From assembly GCF_031979925.1 (NCBI RefSeq), contig NZ_DALZFB010000012.1, forward strand, positions 1 to 64,000: a stretch of 64,000 bases of DNA, given 5' to 3'. This document shows, one piece after another, positions 10,207-19,062 of the stretch; position 1 is the first letter of the stretch, and every line of letters starts with the position of its first letter. The position numbers and the translations under genes are program-made. This DNA is from Pseudescherichia sp031979925 (lineage in GTDB: Bacteria > Pseudomonadota > Gammaproteobacteria > Enterobacterales > Enterobacteriaceae). The notes beneath the pieces are model-generated. The model had not been told where the DNA came from, searched no databases, and saw only the letters and a list, made by a program, of their open reading frames with translations.

Positions 10207-10262
10207 GTCATTTTGACAATTTATAGTGTCATATTGACAACAGCAATGATAGTCATAATGAC
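10207..10262. promoter_or_regulatory. Three NorR enhancer sites
   Basis: Three copies of GTCA-N3-TGAC, each fitting the GT-N7-AC NorR core: GTCATTTTGAC (10207-10217), GTCATATTGAC (10228-10238) and GTCATAATGAC (10252-10262). The spacings are 21 and 24 bp. Three tandem sites are required for norVW activation in E. coli, so the arrangement is conserved. Confidence 0.92.
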
Positions 10263-10318
10263 TACCCATCTGGAGTTATTTTCTAATTATTGCTATAAAT
10301 TTCAGTAAGTTAAATAAT

Positions 10319-10334
10319 TGGCACGCAACTTGAT
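10319..10334 (+). promoter_or_regulatory. Sigma-54 promoter of norVW
   Basis: TGGCACGCAACTTGAT carries the -24 GG (10320-10321) followed after exactly 10 bases by GA (10332-10333) where the usual -12 element is GC. It lies 57 bp downstream of the third NorR site and 50 bp upstream of the norV start. No competing TTGCA match is present. Confidence 0.75.
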
Positions 10335-10383
10335 ATAAGCAAAGCATCTGAGTCAAATTAGCTTTATTCAAATTGAGGTTGCT

Positions 10384-11826
10384 ATGTCTATTCTGGTTAA
10401 AAATAACATTCATTGGGTTGGCCAACGTGACTGGGAAGTTCGCGATTTCCATGGGACCGAATATAAAACGCTGCGCGGCAGCAGCTATAACAGCTATCTC
10501 ATTCGTGAAGGCAAAAACGTGCTGATTGATACCGTCGATCATAAATTCAGCCGCGAGTTCGTGCAGAACCTGCGCAGCGAAATCGACCTTGACGCCATTG
10601 ACTACATCATCATTAACCATGCCGAAGAGGACCACGCGGGTGCGCTGACCGAGCTGATGTCCCATATCCCGAATACGCCGATCTACTGCACCACCAATGC
10701 CATCGACTCCATTAACGGTCATCACCACCATCCGGAGTGGAACTTCCATACCGTGAAAACCGGCGATACGTTAGATATCGGCAACGGCAAGCAGCTGATC
10801 TTCGTTGAAACCCCCATGCTGCACTGGCCGGACAGCATGATGACCTACATGACCGGCGACGCGGTGCTGTTCAGCAACGACGCCTTTGGCCAGCACTACT
10901 GCGACGAACGCCTGTTCAACGATGAGGTGGATCAGGGGGAACTGTTTGAGCAGTGCCAGCGCTACTACGCCAACATCCTGACCCCATTCAGCCGCCTGGT
11001 GACACCCAAAATCACCGAAATCCTCGGCTTCAACCTGCCGGTGGATATGATTGCGACCTCGCACGGCGTGGTGTGGCGTGAAAACCCGACCCAGATCGTT
11101 GAGCTGTATCTGAAGTGGGCCGCAGACTATCAGGAAGACCGCATCACCATCTTCTACGACACCATGTCCAATAACACCCGCATGATGGCGGACGCCATTG
11201 CCCAGGGGATCAACGAAGTCGATCCCAACGTAGCGGTCAAAATCTTTAACGTGGCGCGCAGCGATAAAAATGAGGTATTAACCAACGTCTTCCGCTCTAA
11301 AGGCGTGCTGGTGGGCACTTCCACCATGAACAACGTGATGATGCCGAAAATTGCTGGCCTGGTGGAGGAGATGACCGGCCTGCGCTTCCGCAACAAACGC
11401 GCCAGCGCCTTTGGCTCCCACGGCTGGAGCGGCGGCGCGGTAGATCGCCTCTCTACGCGTCTTCAGGATGCCGGTTTTGAGATGTCCCTGAGCCTGAAGG
11501 CAAAATGGCGTCCGGATATTGATGCGCTGGAAATTTGCCGCCAGCATGGCCGCGACATTGCACGTCAGTGGGCACTTACTCCGTTACCTGTCACTGCCCC
11601 TGTGGCCGCAACGACACCGGACGCCAGCCCCTGTGCAACCGCCGCCGATCTGGGACCGAGCATGCAGTGCAGCGTGTGCCAGTGGATCTACGACCCAGCG
11701 AAAGGCGAGCCGATGCAGGACGTCGCTCCCGGTACGCCGTGGTGCGACGTGCCGGACAACTTCCTCTGCCCGGAATGTTCCCTGGGCAAAGAGGTCTTTG
11801 ACGAACTGGCGACGGAGGTCAAATGA
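10384..11826 (+). CDS. norV: Anaerobic nitric oxide reductase flavorubredoxin NorV
   Basis: 480 residues. It reduces NO to N2O anaerobically in the cytoplasm. The metallo-beta-lactamase-like diiron domain has the H79-x-E81-x-D83-H84 motif (NHAEEDHAGA). The flavodoxin domain (about 255-395) contains the FMN-binding FYDTMSNNTRMMA. The C-terminal rubredoxin has Cys429, Cys432, Cys462 and Cys465. It is the first gene of norVW; the norW start overlaps its stop by ATGA. Confidence 0.98.
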   Translation: MSILVKNNIHWVGQRDWEVRDFHGTEYKTLRGSSYNSYLIREGKNVLIDTVDHKFSREFVQNLRSEIDLDAIDYIIINHAEEDHAGALTELMSHIPNTPIYCTTNAIDSINGHHHHPEWNFHTVKTGDTLDIGNGKQLIFVETPMLHWPDSMMTYMTGDAVLFSNDAFGQHYCDERLFNDEVDQGELFEQCQRYYANILTPFSRLVTPKITEILGFNLPVDMIATSHGVVWRENPTQIVELYLKWAADYQEDRITIFYDTMSNNTRMMADAIAQGINEVDPNVAVKIFNVARSDKNEVLTNVFRSKGVLVGTSTMNNVMMPKIAGLVEEMTGLRFRNKRASAFGSHGWSGGAVDRLSTRLQDAGFEMSLSLKAKWRPDIDALEICRQHGRDIARQWALTPLPVTAPVAATTPDASPCATAADLGPSMQCSVCQWIYDPAKGEPMQDVAPGTPWCDVPDNFLCPECSLGKEVFDELATEVK

Positions 11827-12983
11827 ACCACGGCATCGTAATTATTGGCTCGGGCTTTGCTGCCCGCCAGCTGGTGAAGAATATCCGCAAGCTTGATGCG
11901 AACGTGCCGCTGACGCTGATTGCAGCCGATAGCATCGACGAGTACAACAAACCGGACTTAAGCCACGTAATCAGCCAGAGCCAGCGTGCAGACGACCTCA
12001 CCCGCCAGGCGGCGGGTGAGTTTGCCGAACAGTTTAACCTGCGGCTGTTTCCCTGGACCTGGGTGACCGATATTGACGCCGCCGCGCACGTGGTGAAAGC
12101 GGGTCAACAATCCTGGCAGTACGATAAGCTGGTGCTGGCGACGGGCGCATCCGCCTTTGTGCCGCCGGTTGAGGGGCTTGAGCTGATGCTTACCCTCAAC
12201 AGCCAGCGGGAGTATCGCGCCTGTGAAACCGCGCTTCGCGACGCGCAGCGGGTGATGATTATCGGCAGCGGTCTGATTGGCACCGAGCTGGCGATGGATT
12301 TTTGCCGCGCCGGAAAAGAGGTTACCCTGGTTGACCAGGCGGCCAGCATTCTGCCGATGCTGATGCCGCCCGAAGTAAGCAGTCGCTTACAGCACCGCCT
12401 GACCGATATGGGCGTGCAGCTGCTGTTGAAATCGCAGCTGCAACGCCTGGAAGAAACCGCTGACGGTATCCGCGTTCAGCTGGATCGCAGCCGCAGCGTT
12501 GAAGTAGATGCGGTGGTGGCTGCCACCGGCCTGCGGGCGGAAACCGCGCTGGCGCAGCGCGCCGGAGCTGCAACGCATCGCGGGGTGAAGGTCGACAGCT
12601 ACCTGCAAACCACGCAGTCGGATATCTATGCGCTTGGCGACTGCGCGGAGATTAACGACAACGTCCTGCCGTTCCTCCAGCCGATTCAGCTCAGCGCCAT
12701 GTATCTGGCGAAAAACCTGCTCGGTGCCCGCGTTCCGCTTAAACTGCCCGCGATGCTGGTAAAGGTCAAAACCCCTGAACTGCCCCTACAGCTGGCGGGC
12801 GAGTCCGGACGGCGCGATCTGCGCTGGCAGATGGAAACCAGCGCTGAAGGAATGGTCGCTCAGGGGTTTGATGCAGGCGGTCAGCTCTGCGCCTTTGCGA
12901 TTAGCGAGGATCGCATGAAAGAGGCGTTTACTCTGCTGAAGCAGCTCCCGCCAGCGAGTCATAACCCCGCACCCGGTAGTTAA
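11823..12983 (+). CDS. norW: NADH:flavorubredoxin reductase NorW
   Basis: 386 residues, slightly longer than the 377 of E. coli. This FAD-dependent oxidoreductase passes electrons from NADH to the rubredoxin domain of NorV. The N-terminal FAD motif GIVIIGSGFAARQLV, a second dinucleotide-binding GSGLIGTELAMDF (about 143-155) and the FAD-contacting YALGDCAEI are visible. The last 56 bp overlap the 3' end of the convergent nickel permease gene. Confidence 0.97.
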   Translation: MNHGIVIIGSGFAARQLVKNIRKLDANVPLTLIAADSIDEYNKPDLSHVISQSQRADDLTRQAAGEFAEQFNLRLFPWTWVTDIDAAAHVVKAGQQSWQYDKLVLATGASAFVPPVEGLELMLTLNSQREYRACETALRDAQRVMIIGSGLIGTELAMDFCRAGKEVTLVDQAASILPMLMPPEVSSRLQHRLTDMGVQLLLKSQLQRLEETADGIRVQLDRSRSVEVDAVVAATGLRAETALAQRAGAATHRGVKVDSYLQTTQSDIYALGDCAEINDNVLPFLQPIQLSAMYLAKNLLGARVPLKLPAMLVKVKTPELPLQLAGESGRRDLRWQMETSAEGMVAQGFDAGGQLCAFAISEDRMKEAFTLLKQLPPASHNPAPGS

Positions 12984-13956
12984 CGATCGAGGCTAGCCAG
13001 CAAAGAATAAAGATCGCCACCACGATAAAACCGGCGTCGCCGAGGTTGTCGTTCAAGGTGGCGATGGCGTCCCACACGCCGCCGCTCAGCGCGAACTTAT
13101 CCACCAGCAGCCCCAGCGCTTCCAGCCCGCCGATAAACAGCGCCACCACCACTGAGGTACCGGTGATGGTCATGTTGTAGTAGAGCTTGCGCTGGGGTTT
13201 AGCGAAGGCCCAGCCGTAGGCGTTGACCATCAGCAGGTTATCCAGCGAATCCACCAGCGCCATGCCGCTGGCAAACAGCGCCGGGAAGACCATAATCGAC
13301 CAGATAGAGATGCCGTTAGAGGCGCTGGCGGCGGAGATCCCCAGCACGCCAATCTCCGTTGCGGTATCGAAGCCGAGACCAAAGAGAAAGCCTACCAGAT
13401 ACATGTGCCAGCTCCGGCCTACCAGGCGAAAGGCGGCGCTAAATAGCCAGTGCATCACCCCACCCGGCGTGGCGCTTTCGGCATCCACCGGTTTACCCTG
13501 CTTCAGCGCCTGGAAGCTGCGCCATACGCCGCGCAAAATCACCAGGTTTACTAGCGCCATTGCCAGCAGAAAGATGGCCGACACCGCGGTGCCAATCATG
13601 CTGCCGGTTTCGTGAAACCACGCCATCCGATGCTGAAACGCTGCCGCCGTGGCAGCAATGGCCACCGAGGCGAGCACGACGATGCTGGAATGACCCAGAG
13701 AGAACCAGGCCCCGACGCCAAACGGGCGTTTGCCCTGCTGCATCATTTTGCGCGTCACGTTATCGATGGCGGCAATGTGATCCGCATCGACCGCGTGGCG
13801 CAGGCCATATCCCCACGCCAGCAGGCTGGCGGCCATCAACGCCGGGCTGCTGGCAAAGGCGTGCCACGCCCAGCCCCAGGCCAGCAGGTTAGCCATAATC
13901 AGCCCCAGCATCAGCAGCGCCGCACGCGGCTCGCTGCGTAAAACTCGCATCAACAT
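12928..13956 (-). CDS. NiCoT-family nickel/cobalt permease (HoxN/NixA type)
   Basis: 342-residue polytopic inner-membrane protein importing Ni2+ and possibly Co2+. The family signature R53-H-A-V-D-A-D-H60-I (HX4DH) lies in helix 2 and LGFDTATEI at 194-202, with about eight hydrophobic helices. It starts 15 bp after the hypF stop on the same strand, so it is probably the last gene of a hydN-fdhF-hypF-nickel permease operon and would supply metal for hydrogenase-3. E. coli has no such gene here; its hydrogenase nickel comes through the NikABCDE importer. Whether Ni or Co is preferred cannot be read from the sequence. Confidence 0.93.
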   Translation of the reverse strand: MLMRVLRSEPRAALLMLGLIMANLLAWGWAWHAFASSPALMAASLLAWGYGLRHAVDADHIAAIDNVTRKMMQQGKRPFGVGAWFSLGHSSIVVLASVAIAATAAAFQHRMAWFHETGSMIGTAVSAIFLLAMALVNLVILRGVWRSFQALKQGKPVDAESATPGGVMHWLFSAAFRLVGRSWHMYLVGFLFGLGFDTATEIGVLGISAASASNGISIWSIMVFPALFASGMALVDSLDNLLMVNAYGWAFAKPQRKLYYNMTITGTSVVVALFIGGLEALGLLVDKFALSGGVWDAIATLNDNLGDAGFIVVAIFILCWLASIVNYRVRGYDSLAGAASAE

Positions 13957-13971
13957 TATCAGATTCCTTAT

Positions 13972-16194
13972 TTATAAAAGTCTGGCGGCGGCGATGGCCG
14001 CCTGCCCAAAGGCAATGGCTCCGTCTCCCGCAGGCAGCCTGCGAGGAAACAGCAGCGTAAAATCGCGCAGATAGATGTTCAGGCGGGCGCGCAGGAGTCG
14101 GTTATGGATCACCCCGCCGCTAAAGCAGAGGGTGCGGATCCCATGCGCATCGGCATGCTGCCGCATCAGCTCAGCCAGGCCCTGAGCCAGCGCGTCATGA
14201 AAAGCCCACGCCCGCTCGTGCGGTTCCGCCTGCCAGCCCAGCAATTGCTGCCAGAAGCGCGCCAGATCGAGCCTGCCCTCGTGCAGCGGCAGGGTGAGCG
14301 GATGCGCTACGTCAGGGCAGCGTTCAGCCAGCGCCTCCAGTCGACAGGCCGCCTCCCCCTCGTAGCTCAGGATCGCCGGGGCGCACCCCAGCGCACAGGC
14401 CACGGCGTCAAACAGCCGTCCGCAGGAGGAGGCCAGCGGCGCATTGATACCGCGCACAATGGCCCGCGCCAGCGGCTGCCAGTTCTGTGTCTGCACCGGC
14501 TGGGTTTCCGGGTAGCGCTGCCAGTCGGGGACAAACGCCAGGCAGTGGGCCAGCAGGTTCCGCCAGGGCTGCTGCGCGGCCAGATCGCCACCGGGGAGCG
14601 CGACGGCGGGTAGACCGCCCAGATGCTCACACTCGCGGTAGTTCACCCGCAGGCACTCCCCGCCCCATAGTGCGCCATCAGCCCCCATGCCGATGCCGTC
14701 CAGCGTCAGGGCGATAACGTCCCCGCCCGTCAGCGGCCAGCCGTGTTCGGCCAGGCAGGCCGCCGCATGGGCGTGATGATGCAGCACCTGCGTGATCGGC
14801 AGCCCGCGCTCTTCTGCCCACTGGCTGGATCGGTAACCCGGATGGGCATCGCAGACAATCTGGCGAGGAGAGAAGTTATAGATGGACTGCATCAGATCCA
14901 GCGCCTGTCGCCACTGCGCCTCGACGCCCTCGTCGCCAAGATCGCCGAAGTGCTGGCTCATCACCGCCTGCCCGCCGCGCACCAGGCAGAAGGTATTTTT
15001 CATATCCGCGCCCATGCAGAGCAGCGGCGGCACATCGGTAAAGCCCGGCGGCAGCGGCAGCGCGTCCGGCACAAACCCACGCGAGCGCCGGAGCATCTCC
15101 CCGTCGGGCCGCATGACCGAGTCGTCCATCCGCTGGACGATATCGCGGTTATGCAGCAGGAAACCGTCGGCGATGGCGGCGAGATCCCGCTGCGCCTCGT
15201 CGTTGCTTAACGCCGGTGGCTTACCGCTGAGATTGCCGGAAGTCATCACCAGCGGGCGGTTGAGGCTCTGCATCAGCAGATGCTGGAGGGGATTGGCGGG
15301 CAGCATGACGCCCACCTCGTTCAGCCCCGGCGCGATAGCCGCGTCCAACTCGGGCAGCAGGGTTTTATCCATCAGCACTACCGGCGCGGCCGGGGTCTCC
15401 AGCGCCGCGCGAGCCGACTCAGGGAGGTTCTGCGACCCGGCGATCATCACCGCCAGCGGCCTGGCCGGACGACGCTTGCGCAGCCGCAGACGCGCTACCG
15501 CCTGCGGGTTATATGCGTCGCAGGCGAGATGAAAGCCGCCGAGGCCCTTCACCGCCACGATGCCGCCTGCATCCAGCGCCGCCGCCGCCGCCCTCAACGC
15601 CGCCTCTCCTGCCAGCGTCTCGCCCGCCGCGTGCCACGCCAGCTGCGGGCCGCACTCCGGGCAGGCCACCGGCTGGGCGTGAAAGCGGCGATCCGCCGGG
15701 TTGCGATACTCCGCCTCGCAGGCCGGACAGAGCGGAAAAGCCGCCATGGCGGTCTGCGGGCGGTCATAGGGCATAGCGCGGATAATGGTCATCCGCGGCC
15801 CGCAGTGGGTGCAGTTGACGAAGGGGTAGCGATAGCGGCGATCCGTGGGATCGTTCATCTCCGCCAGGCAGGCCGGACAGGTAGCCGCATCCGGCACGAT
15901 CTGGGTATCCATTCCGCCCCCCGCGCTGGGCAGAATAGTGAACGCCACAGGATGCTGCGGCCAGTGAAACGGCACGGCGTCGGTCTGGTCGATACGCGCC
16001 AGCGGCGGGCAGGCCTGCCGCATCTGCGCCATAAACCCGCCCTCCTCTCCCCAGAGCCGCACCACCACGCCCTGCCCGTCGTTACAGACGTCGCCGGTAC
16101 GCTGGAGCCGCTGCGCCAGCTGCCAGACAAAGGGGCGGAAGCCCACCCCCTGCACTTTGCCCCGCACGCGGATAAGGACGCCGCTCTCGCTCAT
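13972..16194 (-). CDS. hypF: Carbamoyltransferase HypF
   Basis: 740 residues. It uses carbamoyl phosphate and ATP to carbamoylate the C-terminal Cys of HypE, the first step of cyanide ligand synthesis for [NiFe] hydrogenases. Domains in order are acylphosphatase (VRGKVQGVGFRPFVWQLA), two C4 zinc fingers (CPACLAEM...CTHCGPR and CPACEAEY...CPECGPQ, about 109-185), a YrdC-like domain (VKGLGGFHLACDA) and a Kae1-like carbamoyltransferase domain (HHHAHAAACLAEHG, LSYEGEAA, FSGGVIHNRLL). It starts 4 bp after the formate dehydrogenase gene. Confidence 0.97.
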   Translation of the reverse strand: MSESGVLIRVRGKVQGVGFRPFVWQLAQRLQRTGDVCNDGQGVVVRLWGEEGGFMAQMRQACPPLARIDQTDAVPFHWPQHPVAFTILPSAGGGMDTQIVPDAATCPACLAEMNDPTDRRYRYPFVNCTHCGPRMTIIRAMPYDRPQTAMAAFPLCPACEAEYRNPADRRFHAQPVACPECGPQLAWHAAGETLAGEAALRAAAAALDAGGIVAVKGLGGFHLACDAYNPQAVARLRLRKRRPARPLAVMIAGSQNLPESARAALETPAAPVVLMDKTLLPELDAAIAPGLNEVGVMLPANPLQHLLMQSLNRPLVMTSGNLSGKPPALSNDEAQRDLAAIADGFLLHNRDIVQRMDDSVMRPDGEMLRRSRGFVPDALPLPPGFTDVPPLLCMGADMKNTFCLVRGGQAVMSQHFGDLGDEGVEAQWRQALDLMQSIYNFSPRQIVCDAHPGYRSSQWAEERGLPITQVLHHHAHAAACLAEHGWPLTGGDVIALTLDGIGMGADGALWGGECLRVNYRECEHLGGLPAVALPGGDLAAQQPWRNLLAHCLAFVPDWQRYPETQPVQTQNWQPLARAIVRGINAPLASSCGRLFDAVACALGCAPAILSYEGEAACRLEALAERCPDVAHPLTLPLHEGRLDLARFWQQLLGWQAEPHERAWAFHDALAQGLAELMRQHADAHGIRTLCFSGGVIHNRLLRARLNIYLRDFTLLFPRRLPAGDGAIAFGQAAIAAARLL

Positions 16195-16198
16195 GCCC

Positions 16199-18346
16199 CT
16201 ACACCGCCGCGTCGCGCAGGCGGGTTTTCATCGCCTGATAGCTGGTCTGGGTATAGTTTTCTGCCCAGGGCTGATCGGCAATGGCACTGACCTTCACCGC
16301 GCAGTACTTGGTCTCCGGCGTTTTGGAGATCGGATCAAGGTTGTCCTGAGTGAGCTCGTTGCAGGCTCCAATCCACCACTGATAGGTCATGTAGACGCTA
16401 CCGCGATTAATGCGCTTGTTCACGTCGGCACGGCTGATCACCTTTCCGCGCCGGGACTCGACCCACACCAGCTGCCGGTCATGAATGCCCAGCGCCTGCG
16501 CATCGTCCGGGTTGATCTGCACAAAGCCCGGCTCGTCGGCGAGAGTTTGCAGCGCCGCGCAGTTGCCGGTCATCGAACGGCAGGAGTAGTGCCCCACCTC
16601 ACGCACGGTGCAGAGCACCAGCGGGAAGTCGGCGTCCGGCACTTCAGCGGGCGCGCGCCATTGCGCCGCAAACAGGTGCCCTTTGCCGTCCGGGGTATCG
16701 AACCTGTTGCCCTGGTAGAGGTAAGGCGTACCCGGATGATCCAGGGTTGGACAGGGCCACTGCACGTGCCCCATATCGCCCATCTTCTCATAGGTGACGC
16801 CGTAGAAGAGCGGGCACAGCTCGCGCAGCTCATCCCAGATCTGCTGGTTGCTGTCGTAGTGCATCGGGTAGCCCATCTCGGTGGCGATCAGGCTGATGAT
16901 CTCCCAGTCGCGTTTGACGTTGTACTGCGCCTCCACCGCCTTCTCGAAGCGCTGGAAGCCACGATCGGCGCAGGTAAAGACGCCCCCGTGCTCGCCCCAT
17001 GAGGTTGCGGGCAGCAGAACATCCGCCTGCTCGGCGGTTTTGGTCATAAAGATATCCTGCACCACCACGAAGTCGAGGGCCTCGAAGCCCTTGCGCACCA
17101 GGCCCAGGTCGGCTTCGGTCTGCAGCGGATCCTCACCCATGATGTAGTAGGCTTTGACCTTGCCCTCCAGCGCTAGGTGCGGCACTTCGGTAATACGCAC
17201 CCCGACCTGGTCGTCCATATCCGCAGCGTTGATTCCCCAAGCCCTGGCGAATTTCTCCCGCACCGCCGGATCCACCACGTCCTGGTAGCCAGGGAACTGG
17301 TTGGGGATCACCCCCATATCGCACGCCCCCTGGACGTTGTTCTGCCCGCGCACCGGCCCGACGCCGACATGCTCCCGGCCCAGATTGCCGGTGAGCAGCG
17401 CCAGGCTCGCCAGCCCTTTCACCACGTCCACCGCCTGGCCGAACTGGGTGACGCCCATGCCCCACATGATGGTGGCCGACGGTGCTGCCGCGTAGGTGCG
17501 CATTGCCTGGCGGATCTGCTGGGCGCTGACCCCGGTCAGGTGCTCAACCGCCTCGGGCGCATAGTCTTTAACCACCTCACGATAGGCATCGAGGCCGCTG
17601 GTAAAGCTGGCCACGTACTCCCTGTCGTACAGCTCCTCCTCCAGCAGCACATAGCCAAAAGCGTTGACCAGCGCCATATTGCAGCCGTTGTTGATCTGCA
17701 GATGCTGATCGGCAATGCGCGCGGTTTCGATCCGGCGCGGATCGCAGACGATGATCTTCGCTCCGTTCTGTTTGGCTTTGATCACCCGGCGGGCAACGAT
17801 CGGATGCGAGTCGGCGCAGTTGTAGCCGAACACCAGCAGGCAGCGGGAGTGTTCAATATCGCCGATGGAGTTGCTCATCGCCCCGTTGCCGAGCGCCTCC
17901 TGCAGGCCCGCTACCGACGGGCCGTGGCAGACCCGGGCGCAGCAGTCGACGTTGTTGGTATGCAGCACGCCGCGGGCAAACTTCTGCATCACGTAGTTGG
18001 TTTCGTTGCCGGTACCGCGCGAGGAGCCGGTGGTCATGATCGCCCGGCCGCCATATTGGGCCTTGATCTCCCCCAGCCGTTTTGCGGTGTAACGAATGGC
18101 TTCATCCCAGCTTACGGGCGTAAGTTTGCCGCCTTTCTGGTAGCGGATCATCGGCTGGGTCAGGCGCGGCGTCAGGAGTTTCGTATCGTTAAGGAAATCC
18201 CAGCCGTAGTAGCCCTTCAGGCAGAGCTGATTCTGGTTAGTGATGCCTTCCGCCGCTTCGGCACGAATAATTTTGTTGTTATCGACTACCAGCTTCAGTT
18301 TGCAGCCTGCGCCGCAGTAGGGACAAACGCTCGTAATTTTTTTCAT
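16199..18346 (-). CDS. Formate dehydrogenase H alpha-subunit homologue, cysteine variant
   Basis: 715 residues, the same length as E. coli FdhF. A molybdenum bis-MGD oxidoreductase expected to oxidise formate to CO2 and pass electrons to HydN/HycB-type ferredoxins. The [4Fe-4S] ligands Cys8, Cys11, Cys15 and Cys42 and Lys44 are in place. At residue 140, where E. coli FdhF has selenocysteine, the codon is TGC (17929-17927), giving DCCARV-C140-H141. This is therefore a SelC-independent version. It sits between hydN and hypF, which are adjacent in E. coli. A separate Sec-containing FdhF may exist elsewhere in the genome; none is in the window. Confidence 0.93.
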   Translation of the reverse strand: MKKITSVCPYCGAGCKLKLVVDNNKIIRAEAAEGITNQNQLCLKGYYGWDFLNDTKLLTPRLTQPMIRYQKGGKLTPVSWDEAIRYTAKRLGEIKAQYGGRAIMTTGSSRGTGNETNYVMQKFARGVLHTNNVDCCARVCHGPSVAGLQEALGNGAMSNSIGDIEHSRCLLVFGYNCADSHPIVARRVIKAKQNGAKIIVCDPRRIETARIADQHLQINNGCNMALVNAFGYVLLEEELYDREYVASFTSGLDAYREVVKDYAPEAVEHLTGVSAQQIRQAMRTYAAAPSATIMWGMGVTQFGQAVDVVKGLASLALLTGNLGREHVGVGPVRGQNNVQGACDMGVIPNQFPGYQDVVDPAVREKFARAWGINAADMDDQVGVRITEVPHLALEGKVKAYYIMGEDPLQTEADLGLVRKGFEALDFVVVQDIFMTKTAEQADVLLPATSWGEHGGVFTCADRGFQRFEKAVEAQYNVKRDWEIISLIATEMGYPMHYDSNQQIWDELRELCPLFYGVTYEKMGDMGHVQWPCPTLDHPGTPYLYQGNRFDTPDGKGHLFAAQWRAPAEVPDADFPLVLCTVREVGHYSCRSMTGNCAALQTLADEPGFVQINPDDAQALGIHDRQLVWVESRRGKVISRADVNKRINRGSVYMTYQWWIGACNELTQDNLDPISKTPETKYCAVKVSAIADQPWAENYTQTSYQAMKTRLRDAAV

Positions 18347-18383
18347 CAGTAACAGACCTGTTAAAAGTTGAAATGCTGTTCAG

Positions 18384-18929
18384 TTAAAAGAGAAGTGAGG
18401 CGGCGGTATCGAGGGCCGCGCGGCGGCGTTTCTCGGCGCTGAGCTGCTCCAGACGTGCCCTGTCGACGCAGACCAGTGCCTCGGTAGGACAGACCTCCAT
18501 GCAGGCGGGACCGGCTTCGCGGGTGTGGCAGAGGTCGCACTTGTTGGCCTCGGCTTTCTCCGCTCGCACGTTCAGGCCCGCGCCGCTGTTGCGGACCACC
18601 GGGCGCACAACGACTTCCATCGCACCATAGGGGCAGGCGACCACGCAGGTTTTGCACCCAATGCAGCGCTCCTGCATGACGTTAACGAAGCCCTTATCCC
18701 GGCTGATAGCACCATTGGGGCAGACGTTGGCGCACGGGGCGTCCTCGCACTGACGGCACAGGGTTGCGGTAGAGACGTTCACGCCTTTAATAACGTGAAT
18801 ACGCGGCAGGAAGGTGTCGGGGGTTAAAGAGGCACAATCGTGTTGCGCCTGATGGGAAACCACGCAGGCAACTTCACAGGTACGGCAGCCAATACATTTA
18901 CTGGCGTCGGCCATGATGAAACGGTTCAT
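18384..18929 (-). CDS. hydN: Electron transport protein HydN (4Fe-4S ferredoxin)
   Basis: 181 residues from MNRFIMADASKCIGCRTC, the start shared with E. coli HydN; a Met five codons upstream is less likely. Four [4Fe-4S] cluster motifs are seen (CIGCRTCEVAC, CRQCEDAPCANVC, CIGCKTCVVAC, CDLCHTREAGPACMEVC). HydN supports formate dehydrogenase H activity in the cytoplasm. First gene of a probable four-gene operon behind a sigma-54 promoter. Confidence 0.96.
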   Translation of the reverse strand: MNRFIMADASKCIGCRTCEVACVVSHQAQHDCASLTPDTFLPRIHVIKGVNVSTATLCRQCEDAPCANVCPNGAISRDKGFVNVMQERCIGCKTCVVACPYGAMEVVVRPVVRNSGAGLNVRAEKAEANKCDLCHTREAGPACMEVCPTEALVCVDRARLEQLSAEKRRRAALDTAASLLF

Positions 18930-18965
18930 CAAATTCTCCAGCATTAACGGTAGTGTGCCGGAGTA

Positions 18966-18981
18966 TTCACGAATCGTGCCA
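18966..18981 (-). promoter_or_regulatory. Sigma-54 promoter of the hydN operon
   Basis: Minus strand TGGCACGATTCGTGA: GG (18980-18979), 10 bases, then GA (18968-18967) in the -12 position, about 40 bp upstream of hydN. As at norV, the usual -12 GC is GA. A one-mismatch IHF-like site (AATCAATAGAATA) lies just upstream at 18987-18999. Confidence 0.65.
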
Positions 18982-19025
18982 GAGTTTATTCTATTGATTT
19001 ATAACGTTTTTAAAACAAGAGAAAA

Positions 19026-19053
19026 CTGTCATCGACACTTGTGACGATGACAG
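19026..19053 (-). promoter_or_regulatory. Inverted repeat, candidate FhlA upstream activating site for hydN
   Basis: CTGTCATCG and CGATGACAG form 9-bp arms around 10 bases, about 45 bp upstream of the -24 element. The sequence shares TGTCAT followed by GTCGA/GACA elements with motifs upstream of hycA/hypA and hycB in this window. It could alternatively be the transcription terminator of ascG, which ends 10 bp away on the same strand. Confidence 0.45.
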
Positions 19054-19062
19054 CTGTCGACG

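Noticed and set aside
17927..17929. Selenocysteine codon expected at FdhF residue 140
   Set aside because: The codon is TGC, not TGA, so no recoding is needed.
17177..18352. 391-codon open frame antisense to the formate dehydrogenase gene
   Set aside because: Shadow of the real gene; no recognisable domain and no start signal.
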